From assembly GCA_020249025.1 (NCBI GenBank), contig JADCGM010000305.1:1-8785 (forward strand): a DNA stretch of 8,785 bases, read 5' to 3'. Below are positions 1 to 6,423 of this stretch, one piece after another; the stretch's first letter is position 1, and each line of letters starts with the position of its first letter. Both the position numbers and the translations under genes were made by a program. Source of the DNA: Alphaproteobacteria bacterium (GTDB lineage: Bacteria > Pseudomonadota > Alphaproteobacteria > Sphingomonadales > Sphingomonadaceae). The notes below the pieces were generated by a model. The model had not been told where the DNA came from and searched no databases. It saw only the letters and a list, made by a program, of their open reading frames with translations.

Positions 1-449
1 AGCCCGAGCGCGGTCGAGGCGGCGGGATCGCCGAAGCCGGGCGCGAAGCCAGCGACATGCGCGGTGCGCGTCCCCATCGTCCGCACGTCGTCGAGCGTGA
101 TACCGGCGTCGAACGAGGTGATGTAAGCGCCGCCGAGCTCGTCGACGAAGTCGCCCATCGCATGCAGCAGCGCCGGGGTCTTGTCGCGCGCCGGATCGGC
201 GAGAACGACCGACTTGCCGCCGCCATAGGGAATGCCGGCGATGGCGCATTTGTAGGTCATGCCGCGCGACAGCCGCACGACATCGGTCAGCGCCGCCTCG
301 AGGCTGGGGTAGGGAAGCATGCGGCAGCCGCCGATGGCCGGGCCGAGGTTGCGGTTGTGGACCGCGACGATCGCGCGCAGCCCTGCTCGCGGGTCCTGCC
401 GGATCACGATGCGCTCATGATCGAGCGTGCTGTCGTCGAGTATCGCCAT
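1..449 (-). CDS. Glu/Leu/Phe/Val dehydrogenase, N-terminal part (cut by window edge)
   Basis: NAD-dependent oxidative deamination of a hydrophobic or branched-chain amino acid to its 2-oxo acid, a cytosolic first step of catabolism. The 149 visible residues are the substrate-binding domain of the family: GGCRM at residues 40-44, then the run MTYKCAIAGIPYGGGKSV (64-81). K67 and K79 there correspond to the substrate-carboxylate and catalytic lysines of leucine and phenylalanine dehydrogenases. The Rossmann NAD domain lies beyond the left edge. The ATG at 449 was chosen because MAILDDSTLDHE matches the usual short N-terminus; no clear Shine-Dalgarno is visible. The gene is divergent from a Lrp-family regulator with inverted repeats between them, so regulation by that protein is likely. 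Leucine, phenylalanine and valine specificity cannot be separated from this fragment; the length and motifs favour the leucine/phenylalanine type over large glutamate dehydrogenases. Confidence 0.9.
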   Translation of the reverse strand, partial: MAILDDSTLDHERIVIRQDPRAGLRAIVAVHNRNLGPAIGGCRMLPYPSLEAALTDVVRLSRGMTYKCAIAGIPYGGGKSVVLADPARDKTPALLHAMGDFVDELGGAYITSFDAGITLDDVRTMGTRTAHVAGFAPGFGDPAASTALG

Positions 450-556
450 GGTTGCGATTCAAACTGAATCACGGCGGGGCGTCATTCCGATATTGCCGGA
501 CTTTTCAGCAAACGGAGTTATGATCTCACCGAATATCGTGACTTAGAGGTAAGATC
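450..556. promoter_or_regulatory. Divergent intergenic region with three inverted repeats (candidate Lrp operators)
   Basis: The 107 bp separate the dehydrogenase and regulator start codons. Three perfect inverted repeats are visible: GATTCA-AAC-TGAATC at 456-470 just upstream of the dehydrogenase ATG; CGATATT (488-494) with AATATCG (532-538); and ATGATCT (520-526) with AGATCAT (552-558), the last overlapping the regulator ATG. Arm centres of the two long repeats are 44 and 32 bp apart, close to four and three helical turns. Lrp/AsnC proteins are oligomeric, commonly autoregulate and bind several phased sites, so this is a plausible operator cluster. This is inference; no convincing -35/-10 pair could be picked. 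Confidence 0.45.
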
Positions 557-1021
557 ATGACCCTGCCGCTCGACCGCATCGACCGCCTGATCCTCGGCTT
601 GCTCCAGGCCGACGCCTCGCTGTCGGTGGCGGCGCTGGCGGAGCGGCTGGGGATGACGCCGCCGCCCTGCTGGCGGCGCGTGAAGCGGCTGCGCGACGAG
701 GGTTATCTGACGCGCCAGCTGTGGCTCGCCGATCCGGCGAAGCTCGATCTCGGCGTCGTCATCTACGCGCAGGTCAAGCTCGCGACCCACGACCTCGCCG
801 CCACCACCGCCTTTCGCGAGAAGGTCGCGGCGATCGACGAGGTGATGGAATGCTACATCCTGCTCGGCGGCACCGATGCGCTGCTGAAGATCCGGGTGGC
901 GAGCGTGTCTGCCTATGAACGGCTGTTCTACGAGCGCTTGTCTCAACTGCCCGCGGTGCGTGAGGTGACCTCGAGCGTCGTGCTGAGTGAGATCAAATGC
1001 ACCACCGCGCTGCCGGTTTGA
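557..1021 (+). CDS. Lrp/AsnC family transcriptional regulator
   Basis: A 154-residue DNA-binding regulator of the leucine-responsive/AsnC family, which senses amino acids. An N-terminal winged helix-turn-helix spans about residues 5-60 (DRLILGLLQADASLS then VAALAERLGMTPPPCWRRVKR, where the PPCWRRVKRL recognition helix is characteristic). The C-terminal RAM effector-binding alpha/beta domain covers about 65-145 and carries the typical ECYILLGGTDALLKIRV segment. Length equals the family norm. The ATG at 557 is preceded by AGAGGT (545-550) at 6-nt spacing. It is divergent from the amino-acid dehydrogenase gene, so it most likely controls that gene in response to its substrate and also autoregulates; inverted repeats support this. 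Its 3' end is only 19 bp from the convergent TonB receptor gene, with no obvious terminator between. Family assignment is firm, the target is inferred. Confidence 0.95.
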   Translation: MTLPLDRIDRLILGLLQADASLSVAALAERLGMTPPPCWRRVKRLRDEGYLTRQLWLADPAKLDLGVVIYAQVKLATHDLAATTAFREKVAAIDEVMECYILLGGTDALLKIRVASVSAYERLFYERLSQLPAVREVTSSVVLSEIKCTTALPV

Positions 1022-1040
1022 GCGACGACGTCCGGCCTTT

Positions 1041-3092
1041 TCAGCGCAGCGCGGCGGTCAGCCCGATCCAGAGCGTGCGCGGTGTGCCGCGGTCGACGAT
1101 GCCGGCCTCGCTGATCCCGGCAGGGACGAGCGCGTCGAACAGATTCTCGGCGCGCGCGGTTAATGTCAGGCCCGGGGTGAGCGGCAGCGACGCGGTCGCG
1201 TCGACAGTCAGTACGTCGTCCAGCCGCCGCAGCCCGAGATCGTCCTCGGCCTGCGCGCCCATGTAGCGCAGCGTCGCTGCGGCCTGCGCGCCGCCAGCCG
1301 ACCGCCAGCCGAGCGTCGCCGAGCCCTGGTGCCGCGGCGTCTGCGCCGGCCGCTTGCCGTCGAGCGCCGCTGCGGGCCCCGAGGCGCGCACCCGCGCATC
1401 GGTCAGCGCATAGGAGGCATCGAGCCGCCAGTCGCCGAACGCCAGCCCGCCCCAGATCTCGACACCCTGCGCCCGCACCGCATCGAGGTTCAGCCGCTGG
1501 CGATAGGCCCCGCCCGCCGCGACGAAGCCGACGCCCGGGAAAGTGCCCGGCCCGCGCGCCAGCGTGACGTTGCCGACCGCATCGCGCAGCTCGTTCAAGT
1601 AGAGCGTCGCCCCGAACCGCAGCGCGGCCAGCGGCTCGACATCCACCCCCGCCTCGATACCGCGCAGCCGCTCGGGCGCGAGCGCGGCGTTGGCGGCGGT
1701 TGCGTCAGCCCCGACCCGGAACGGCCGATAGAGCTCGTTGAGCGTCGGCAGACGCCAGCCGAGATAGCCGGCGGTGCGCAGCGCGATCGCCGGCGTCGGC
1801 GCAAAGCGCAGTCCGGCGCGCGCCGTCGGCTCCCAGCCGCTGCGGTCGGCGGGCGTCTCGCTGAGCGTCGCGACGCCCGCGACCGGATCGGTCTCGATCA
1901 GCCGCCCGTCGCTCAAGCGCCAGCGGTCGATGCGGACGCCGCCGGTCGCGGTCAGCGTCTCGGTCGCCGCCCAGCTGTCCTCGATGTAGAGCCCGGCGAC
2001 GAGCGAGTCGCCGCCCGCGCGCCGGAGGCGGGTGAACTGGCCGCCGGTGAAGCGGAAGCGCTCGCGCGTTTCGCCCTCGGCGCGGCGGACGTCGACGCCG
2101 ATCTGAAGCTCGTGCGCCGCGCCCAGCCGGGGCCGCAGCTCGATCTTGCCGCCGATCCCGGTCGCGGGCGTGTTGTACTGGTCGAGCGTCGGCGTCGCGA
2201 CGCTGCGCGCGGCATCGACCGAGACGAAGCCGGAACGGAAGCGGCGGGTCTGGACATAGGCGACCGCCTCCAGCGGCAGCGCCCCACGCATCACCAGCCG
2301 CACGCTGGCGTCCGCGCCGCCCTGTGACGAGGCGGTGCCGGCGAGCCCGCGCAGCCGGTTGTCGTCGAACAGCAGCGCGCGGGCCTGAAGCTCGCCGTCG
2401 CCGCCGACGGGGGCGATCCCGCGCGCCGCGACCGACCATTGCCGGTAGCGCGACGGCACATCGGCGGCGCCGCGCTGAGCCTCCGGGATCAGGAGATAGC
2501 CGTCGCCGCGCTCGAACCGCCCCGACAGGCTGCCGTAGCCGCCGCCGAGGTCGCCCGCGACGCCCGCCGCCGCCTCGATGGCGTCGCGGCTGCCGCCGGT
2601 CAGCGAGGCCGCCGCGTGCGGCGCGTCACCGGGTCCGGCGCTGAACAGTTCGATGGTGCCGCCGACCGCGCCGGCGCCGAAGGGCCCCGCGCCGCCGCCG
2701 CGGGTGACGCGCGCCGCCGCCAGCCGGTCGGGGGTCAGCGCGCTCCACGGGATGTAGCCCGCGAACGGATCGGCGACCGGCACGCCGTCGAGCAGCACCA
2801 GCGCCCGGCTCGCGGCGTTGCCGCCGAGGCCGCGCAGGGTCGCGCCCTGGCTCGTCGGGTTGGCGGCGCGGCTGTCGGTGCGGCGGAACTGCTGGAAGCC
2901 CGCGACGTCGCGCAGAGCGCCCTCCAGCCGCCCGGACGAGTCCCCGGTCAGCCGCGCCCGGTCGAGCGTCACCGACCCGTAGGCGGCCGCCCCCGCTGGC
3001 GCGGGCAGCGCGCGGCCGGTGACGATGATGGTCTCTGCGTCCTGCGCGGCGGCAGGTGCGGCAAGCAACGCGAAGAGGGCAAGACGGCGCAT
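1041..3092 (-). CDS. TonB-dependent outer-membrane receptor
   Basis: A 683-residue outer-membrane beta-barrel for energy-dependent uptake of a scarce ligand, powered by TonB-ExbBD. The signal peptide is MRRLALFALLAAPAAAQ (cleavage probably after AAA-Q, residues 16-17). A TonB box, ETIIVTGR, lies at 20-27, and a plug domain at about 35-150 has the family signatures TLRGLGGNAASRALVLLDGVPVAD (split over 85-108) and GAGPFGAGAVGGTIEL. The rest is barrel strands, with the usual late motif ARAENLFDALV about 40 residues from the end. At 683 residues it is in the small (siderophore/cobalamin-like) size range rather than the large sphingomonad carbohydrate class. Oddity: it ends in GLTAALR, not the terminal aromatic residue usual for outer-membrane proteins. 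It lies 39 bp downstream of and co-oriented with a CpcT/CpeT-like secreted protein, so the two are probably co-transcribed. The ligand cannot be told from sequence. Confidence 0.93.
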   Translation of the reverse strand: MRRLALFALLAAPAAAQDAETIIVTGRALPAPAGAAAYGSVTLDRARLTGDSSGRLEGALRDVAGFQQFRRTDSRAANPTSQGATLRGLGGNAASRALVLLDGVPVADPFAGYIPWSALTPDRLAAARVTRGGGAGPFGAGAVGGTIELFSAGPGDAPHAAASLTGGSRDAIEAAAGVAGDLGGGYGSLSGRFERGDGYLLIPEAQRGAADVPSRYRQWSVAARGIAPVGGDGELQARALLFDDNRLRGLAGTASSQGGADASVRLVMRGALPLEAVAYVQTRRFRSGFVSVDAARSVATPTLDQYNTPATGIGGKIELRPRLGAAHELQIGVDVRRAEGETRERFRFTGGQFTRLRRAGGDSLVAGLYIEDSWAATETLTATGGVRIDRWRLSDGRLIETDPVAGVATLSETPADRSGWEPTARAGLRFAPTPAIALRTAGYLGWRLPTLNELYRPFRVGADATAANAALAPERLRGIEAGVDVEPLAALRFGATLYLNELRDAVGNVTLARGPGTFPGVGFVAAGGAYRQRLNLDAVRAQGVEIWGGLAFGDWRLDASYALTDARVRASGPAAALDGKRPAQTPRHQGSATLGWRSAGGAQAAATLRYMGAQAEDDLGLRRLDDVLTVDATASLPLTPGLTLTARAENLFDALVPAGISEAGIVDRGTPRTLWIGLTAALR

Positions 3093-3131
3093 GGCGGGTC
3101 AGGTAGCGACGCCCGCGCCCCGGCGCCAGCG

Positions 3132-3782
3132 CTAGCGTGCCGGCATCCGTCTGAAATCATAGGGCCGCCACGACGGCACCGCGAAGGCGACCGCGCCCGT
3201 CTCCAGCACGCCCTTCTCGACATAGGACAATGCATCGCGCCCGGCGCGGATCGTCACGTCGAGCGTCATCCGCCGCCCGGAGCGCGCGGTGATCGTGCAA
3301 TCGGCCGGAGTCACGCGCCCGACCCAATCCCGCCCGACACGGGTAAAGCGCACGGCGCAGGCCTCGCCATAGCCGGTGAGCTCGGCGGGTGTCAGCGCCG
3401 CGAACGCGCCCGCGACATCGGCCTTGCCGGCGAAGCGTTCGGGCGCGGCGATGGTGAAATAATCCATTCGCACGCCATCGGGCGTGTCGCGCAGCGCCCA
3501 GATACGCTGGCGGCTGATCGGCCCGTCGGGGCCGCCGCTGCGCCATTCGAGATAGAGGACGTCGCGGCTGACCAGCGGCGCATCGACCCGGACGAAGCGC
3601 GCCACCTGCCGGTCGAGCCAGATGCCGCCGACGCTCGGCGGCGCCTTGACCTCGGCGGGTGCGGCCTCGGCCTGTGCAGCGTTGTCGTAGAGACCAGCGA
3701 TGCGGTCCGCGAGCCGGGCGGCATCGCCCGCAACGGCCGGCGTTGCGGCAAGGAGAGCGAGAACAGCGAGGGTCTGGCGCAT
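3132..3782 (-). CDS. Secreted CpcT/CpeT-like (chromophore lyase fold) protein
   Basis: A 216-residue exported protein with signal peptide MRQTLAVLALLAATPAVAG (cleavage likely after AVA, residue 18). The mature part resembles the CpcT/CpeT family by eye: DAARLADRIAGLYDNAAQA at 20-38 (family start with W/LAG-x-Y-x-N-x-x-Q), an RQRIWAL strand at 91-97, a Cys pair C142 (ACAVRF) and C162 (ADCTI), the strand RRMTLDVTI at 170-178, and the closing SYVEKGV...PYDFRRM. In cyanobacteria this fold attaches bilins to phycobiliproteins; non-phototrophic bacteria carry homologues of unknown role, so lyase activity should not be assumed. The ATG at 3782 was chosen because it begins a good signal peptide and has AGGA at 3790-3793, 7 nt upstream. 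The open frame continues much further upstream but only as antisense to the thiamine-diphosphate enzyme. It probably leads an operon with the TonB receptor. Confidence 0.7.
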   Translation of the reverse strand: MRQTLAVLALLAATPAVAGDAARLADRIAGLYDNAAQAEAAPAEVKAPPSVGGIWLDRQVARFVRVDAPLVSRDVLYLEWRSGGPDGPISRQRIWALRDTPDGVRMDYFTIAAPERFAGKADVAGAFAALTPAELTGYGEACAVRFTRVGRDWVGRVTPADCTITARSGRRMTLDVTIRAGRDALSYVEKGVLETGAVAFAVPSWRPYDFRRMPAR

Positions 3783-3869
3783 GGCGCCATCCTGCGCGGA
3801 CGGGTCGCGGACGGCAACGGGGTGCGCGGCCGATTGACCCCCGCCGTCCGGCCTGCCACCTGTCGCGCC
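3783..3869. promoter_or_regulatory. Divergent intergenic region between cpeT-like gene and TPP enzyme gene
   Basis: The 87 bp lie between two divergent starts and must hold at least one promoter for each side. Only the AGGA Shine-Dalgarno of the minus-strand gene (3790-3793) is recognisable. No convincing -35/-10 or operator repeat was found. Confidence 0.4.
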
Positions 3870-5504
3870 ATGCCGACCGTCGCTCGCACTCTCGTCGACA
3901 CCCTGGTCCATCAGGGCGTCAGCCATGTCTTCGCCGTTCCGGGCGAATCCTATCTCGCCGTGCTCGACGCGCTCGTCGACGTCGGAGACCGGCTGACGCT
4001 CGTGACGTGCCGCCACGAGGCCGCCGCCGCCAACATGGCCGAGGCCGCGGGCAAGCTCACGGGCAAGCCCGGCGTCGCCATGGTGACGCGCGGCCCCGGC
4101 GCTACACATGCCGCGATCGGCGTCCACACCGCCTTTCAGGATTCGACCCCGATGCTGCTCTTTGTTGGGCAGGTCGGCATGGACATGCTCCAGCGCGAGG
4201 CGTTCCAGGAGATCGACTACCGGCAGATGTTCGCGGGTGTCGCCAAGCGCGTCGTCGTCATCGACCGGCCCGAGCGCGCTGCCGAGCTGACGCTGTCGGC
4301 CTATGTCAGCGCCGTCTCTGGCCGCCCGGGCCCCGTCGTCGTCGTGCTTCCGGAGGATCTGCTGTCCGAGGACGCGCCCGCAGCGCACGACCGCCCGGTG
4401 TCGGTGCCCGAGGCGTCGCCCGCGCCCGGCGCGGTCGCCGAACTCGCCAACCTGCTCGCCGAGGCCGAGCGCCCCCTGCTGTGGATCGGCGGCCCGGGCT
4501 GGACCGCGGCCGATGTCGCCCATGTCCAGCATTTCGCCGAGGATGCGCAGATCCCGGTCGTCACCGCCTGGCGGCGCAAGGACCGCTTCGACAACGCTCA
4601 TCCCAAATATGCGGGCGAGCTCGGCCTCGGCGCCAATCCGAAGCTGCTCGAGCGGGTGAAATCGGCCGATCTCGTCATCGCGCTCGGCACCCGCATCGGC
4701 GAGGTGACGAGCCAGGGGTACGGCCTGCCGCTGCCCGGCCAGCGCCTCGTCCACATCCACCCGGACGCCGACGCCATCGGCAAGGTCGCGCCCGCGACGC
4801 TCGCCATCCAGTCGTCGATCCGGCTGGCGGCGGCCGCGCTCGACGAGCTCGGCCACATGATCGACCCGGCGCGCTGGGCGGAGACCGGCTGGGCGGAGGC
4901 CGCGCGCGCCGATTACGAGGCGTGGGTCGCGCCGACAGCGGTCGCGGCCGGGGTCAACATGGCCGAGGTGATCGCCCACATCGATTCGGCCGTAGAGCCG
5001 GATGCGATCTTCACCAACGGCGCGGGCAATTTTGCCGCCTGGCTCCACCGCTTCCACCAGCATCGCCGCATCGCCACCCAGCTCGCGCCGACGAGCGGGG
5101 CGATGGGCTATGGCGTGCCCGCCGCGATCGCCGCCAAGCTGCTCCACCCCGAGCGCGAGGTGATCAACGTTGCGGGCGACGGCGACTTCCTGATGTCGGG
5201 GCAGGAGCTGGCGACGGCCGTGCGCTATCGCGCCGGCGCGATCTTCCTCGTCGTCGACAATGGCCAATACGGCACCATCCGCATGCACCAGGCGCGGGAT
5301 TTCCCTGGCCGGCCGTCAGGCACCGCGCTCAACAATCCGGACTTCGCCGCCTTCGCACGCAGCTTCGGCGCGTTCGGCGCAACTGTGACGCGGACCGAGG
5401 ACTTCCCGGCCGCCTTTGCCGCCGCGCGCGCCGGCGGGGGCCCGGCGCTCATTCACATCATCACCGATCCCAACGAGATCTCCCCCGGCCGACGGCTCGG
5501 CTGA
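3870..5504 (+). CDS. Thiamine diphosphate-dependent enzyme, acetolactate synthase (IlvB) superfamily
   Basis: A 544-residue cytosolic ThDP enzyme (COG0028-type), probably acting on a 2-oxo acid. The N-terminal PYR domain (1-165) has FAVPGESY at 21-28, the cofactor-activating glutamate E50 in TCRHEAAAANMAEA, and AFQEID at 111-116, the segment shared with acetohydroxyacid synthases. A central domain (about 185-330) includes LWIGGPGW and LVIALGTRIGEVT. The C-terminal PP domain has the ThDP/Mg motif GDGDF (436-440) through VVDNGQYG, with N464 as metal ligand. Length fits the family. The ATG at 3870 was chosen because ARTLVDTLVHQGV begins the conserved region six residues in; no good Shine-Dalgarno is seen. 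No ilvN small subunit follows, and the YGTIRMHQ stretch differs from the biosynthetic enzymes, so a catabolic or side-reaction role is more likely than valine/isoleucine synthesis. Exact substrate unknown. Confidence 0.9.
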   Translation: MPTVARTLVDTLVHQGVSHVFAVPGESYLAVLDALVDVGDRLTLVTCRHEAAAANMAEAAGKLTGKPGVAMVTRGPGATHAAIGVHTAFQDSTPMLLFVGQVGMDMLQREAFQEIDYRQMFAGVAKRVVVIDRPERAAELTLSAYVSAVSGRPGPVVVVLPEDLLSEDAPAAHDRPVSVPEASPAPGAVAELANLLAEAERPLLWIGGPGWTAADVAHVQHFAEDAQIPVVTAWRRKDRFDNAHPKYAGELGLGANPKLLERVKSADLVIALGTRIGEVTSQGYGLPLPGQRLVHIHPDADAIGKVAPATLAIQSSIRLAAAALDELGHMIDPARWAETGWAEAARADYEAWVAPTAVAAGVNMAEVIAHIDSAVEPDAIFTNGAGNFAAWLHRFHQHRRIATQLAPTSGAMGYGVPAAIAAKLLHPEREVINVAGDGDFLMSGQELATAVRYRAGAIFLVVDNGQYGTIRMHQARDFPGRPSGTALNNPDFAAFARSFGAFGATVTRTEDFPAAFAAARAGGGPALIHIITDPNEISPGRRLG

Positions 5505-5527
5505 TCCCCACCGGACTGTCATTCCCG

Positions 5528-5552
5528 CCGACATCCGGAGTCGGAATTCTTT
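5528..5552 (+). terminator. Weak candidate terminator after the TPP enzyme gene
   Basis: A small hairpin, CCGAC (5528-5532), loop ATCCGGA, GTCGG (5540-5544), sits 23 nt after the stop codon and is followed by AATTCTTT. The 5-bp stem is short and the T run is interrupted, so the call is tentative. Confidence 0.3.
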
Positions 5553-5613
5553 ACAGTTCCGCAACGGTTCGGAGCGGGGGTGCAACCGGCTTTCCCCGGA
5601 TTTCCAGCATTTC

Positions 5614-5629
5614 CGGCACTTGGTACGCA
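5614..5629 (+). promoter_or_regulatory. Sigma-54 type -24/-12 promoter candidate upstream of PEP-CTERM gene 1
   Basis: CGGCACTTGGTACGCA matches the sigma-54 pattern TGGCAC-N5-TTGCW at the key positions: GGCAC at -24 and GC at -12 with the strict GG-N10-GC spacing, although TT of the -12 element is AC here. It would start transcription near 5640, giving a leader of roughly 32 nt to the ATG at 5672. Three TTTCC repeats lie just upstream at 9-10 bp spacing. The similar, stronger element before the next PEP-CTERM gene raises confidence. Confidence 0.5.
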
Positions 5630-5671
5630 ACCTGCTGACAGCAAGGCAATATCTTGCTTCGGGGGTTTCAG

Positions 5672-6295
5672 ATGTTTCGGAAGATGCTGGTCGCGGTTGC
5701 GGCCATGGCGATGGCGGGCGCGGCGCAGGCTGGCCCGGGCGGGCTGGGCGGAACGGGCGGCAGCACCGGCGGCCCGGTCGCCTGTCAGGTCGATTATGTC
5801 CAGGCGCTCTACGGCACCGGCCTCCAGAACGCCGACGCCTGCATCAACGGTGCCGGCAAGAACGACTTCCTCAACCCGCTTTCGGTCAACGTGCAGGCCT
5901 TCTTCGGCTTCACCGACTGGGTCTACCTCGGCAAGGACGAGGGTGACGGTCCCGCCGACGGCAACATCGGTCTGACCGTGACCGGGATCGGCACTCTGTC
6001 CGGCACCTGGAGCGTGTCGACCGGCGCGTTCGCCAACTACGCCGACTACATGGTCGTGCTGAAGGCCGGCACCGAGTTCGCTGGGTTCCTGTTCGGCAAC
6101 ACCGGGACCACCAATGGAACCTGGGGCTATGGCGCGGTGCCGGGGCTGTCGCACTTCACCGTCTATGCGCGCGGCACCGGCAGCGGCGGTGGTGGCGGTG
6201 GCGGTGGCGGGAACCCCGTTCCGGAGCCCGGCATGCTTGGTCTGCTCGGCCTCGGTCTCGTGGGCGTCAGCCTTGCGCGCCGTCGCCGGAGCTGA
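5672..6295 (+). CDS. PEP-CTERM sorting domain-containing exported protein (1)
   Basis: A 207-residue protein expected to be exported by Sec, processed at its C-terminus by an exosortase and delivered to the cell surface or extracellular matrix. Signal peptide MFRKMLVAVAAMAMAGAAQA (1-20). A Gly-rich stretch follows (GPGGLGGTGGSTGG), then a globular part with C38 and C57, DWVYLGKDE (82-90), and the segment GTWSVSTGAFANYADYMVVL (111-130) leading to GLSHFTVYARG, a pattern often seen in PEP-CTERM proteins. A linker of nine consecutive glycines (172-180) precedes the sorting tail VPEPGMLGLLGLGLVGVSLA then RRRRS. The ATG at 5672 was preferred to the TTG at 5654 because it gives a compact n-region; the Shine-Dalgarno is poor (GGGGG at 5661-5665). 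No exosortase gene is in view, so it must be encoded elsewhere. Molecular function of the body is unknown. Confidence 0.88.
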   Translation: MFRKMLVAVAAMAMAGAAQAGPGGLGGTGGSTGGPVACQVDYVQALYGTGLQNADACINGAGKNDFLNPLSVNVQAFFGFTDWVYLGKDEGDGPADGNIGLTVTGIGTLSGTWSVSTGAFANYADYMVVLKAGTEFAGFLFGNTGTTNGTWGYGAVPGLSHFTVYARGTGSGGGGGGGGGNPVPEPGMLGLLGLGLVGVSLARRRRS

Positions 6296-6334
6296 GCCGC
6301 CAGAAAGAGTCGGCGAATCTTACAAAAGCTAACA

Positions 6335-6366
6335 GCGCAACTGGAACGAATTGCGCCAAGTCGTTC
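6335..6366 (+). promoter_or_regulatory. Interleaved inverted repeats upstream of the second sigma-54 element
   Basis: Two perfect 6-bp inverted repeats overlap here: GCGCAA (6335-6340) with TTGCGC (6351-6356), and GAACGA (6344-6349) with TCGTTC (6361-6366). They lie about 40-70 bp before the predicted transcription start of PEP-CTERM gene 2. They could be an activator site for sigma-54 polymerase or, for the first, a hairpin after gene 1; there is no T tract, so a terminator is less likely. Confidence 0.3.
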
Positions 6367-6378
6367 GAATCACACGGT

Positions 6379-6394
6379 TGGCATAACGCTTGCG
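6379..6394 (+). promoter_or_regulatory. Sigma-54 type -24/-12 promoter upstream of PEP-CTERM gene 2
   Basis: TGGCATAACGCTTGCG agrees with the sigma-54 consensus TGGCAC-N5-TTGCW at all core positions except T for the last C of the -24 element and G at the final weak position. The GG-N10-GC spacing is exact. Predicted start is near 6405, leaving a short leader with the Shine-Dalgarno GGGAGAG. Sigma-54 promoters need an enhancer-binding activator; in exosortase/PEP-CTERM systems the PrsK/PrsR pair is the known candidate. Confidence 0.7.
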
Positions 6395-6423
6395 TAACGA
6401 GCTTCCGGACACGGGAGAGATCG

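Noticed and set aside
172..180. Poly-glycine and GGC-rich stretches considered as a repeat array or CRISPR
   Set aside because: No regularly spaced repeats occur anywhere in the window; the one notable Gly run (about 6183-6211) is a protein linker before a PEP-CTERM tail.
493..524. TTGCCG ... TATGAT as a sigma-70 promoter for the Lrp-family gene
   Set aside because: The spacing of 20 nt is too long for a standard promoter and the -35 is only a partial match.
1329..2327. A 332-codon plus-strand open frame inside the TonB receptor gene
   Set aside because: Shadow of the receptor caused by high third-position GC; composition is Arg/Ala/Asp-rich without any domain.
2439..3869. A long open plus-strand extension in front of the TPP enzyme, nearly 480 extra residues
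   Set aside because: It is antisense to the cpeT-like and TonB receptor genes, is Arg/Ala/Gly-rich with no recognisable domain, and conserved ThDP-enzyme sequence starts only at the ATG at 3870.
3783..5288. Minus-strand open frame extending the cpeT-like gene upstream by about 500 residues
   Set aside because: It is antisense to the TPP enzyme and of low complexity; the ATG at 3782 begins a clear signal peptide with a Shine-Dalgarno.
5654..5671. TTG start six codons upstream of PEP-CTERM gene 1
   Set aside because: Possible, but the ATG at 5672 gives the normal Met-Phe-Arg-Lys n-region of the signal peptide; the TTG has no better ribosome binding site.
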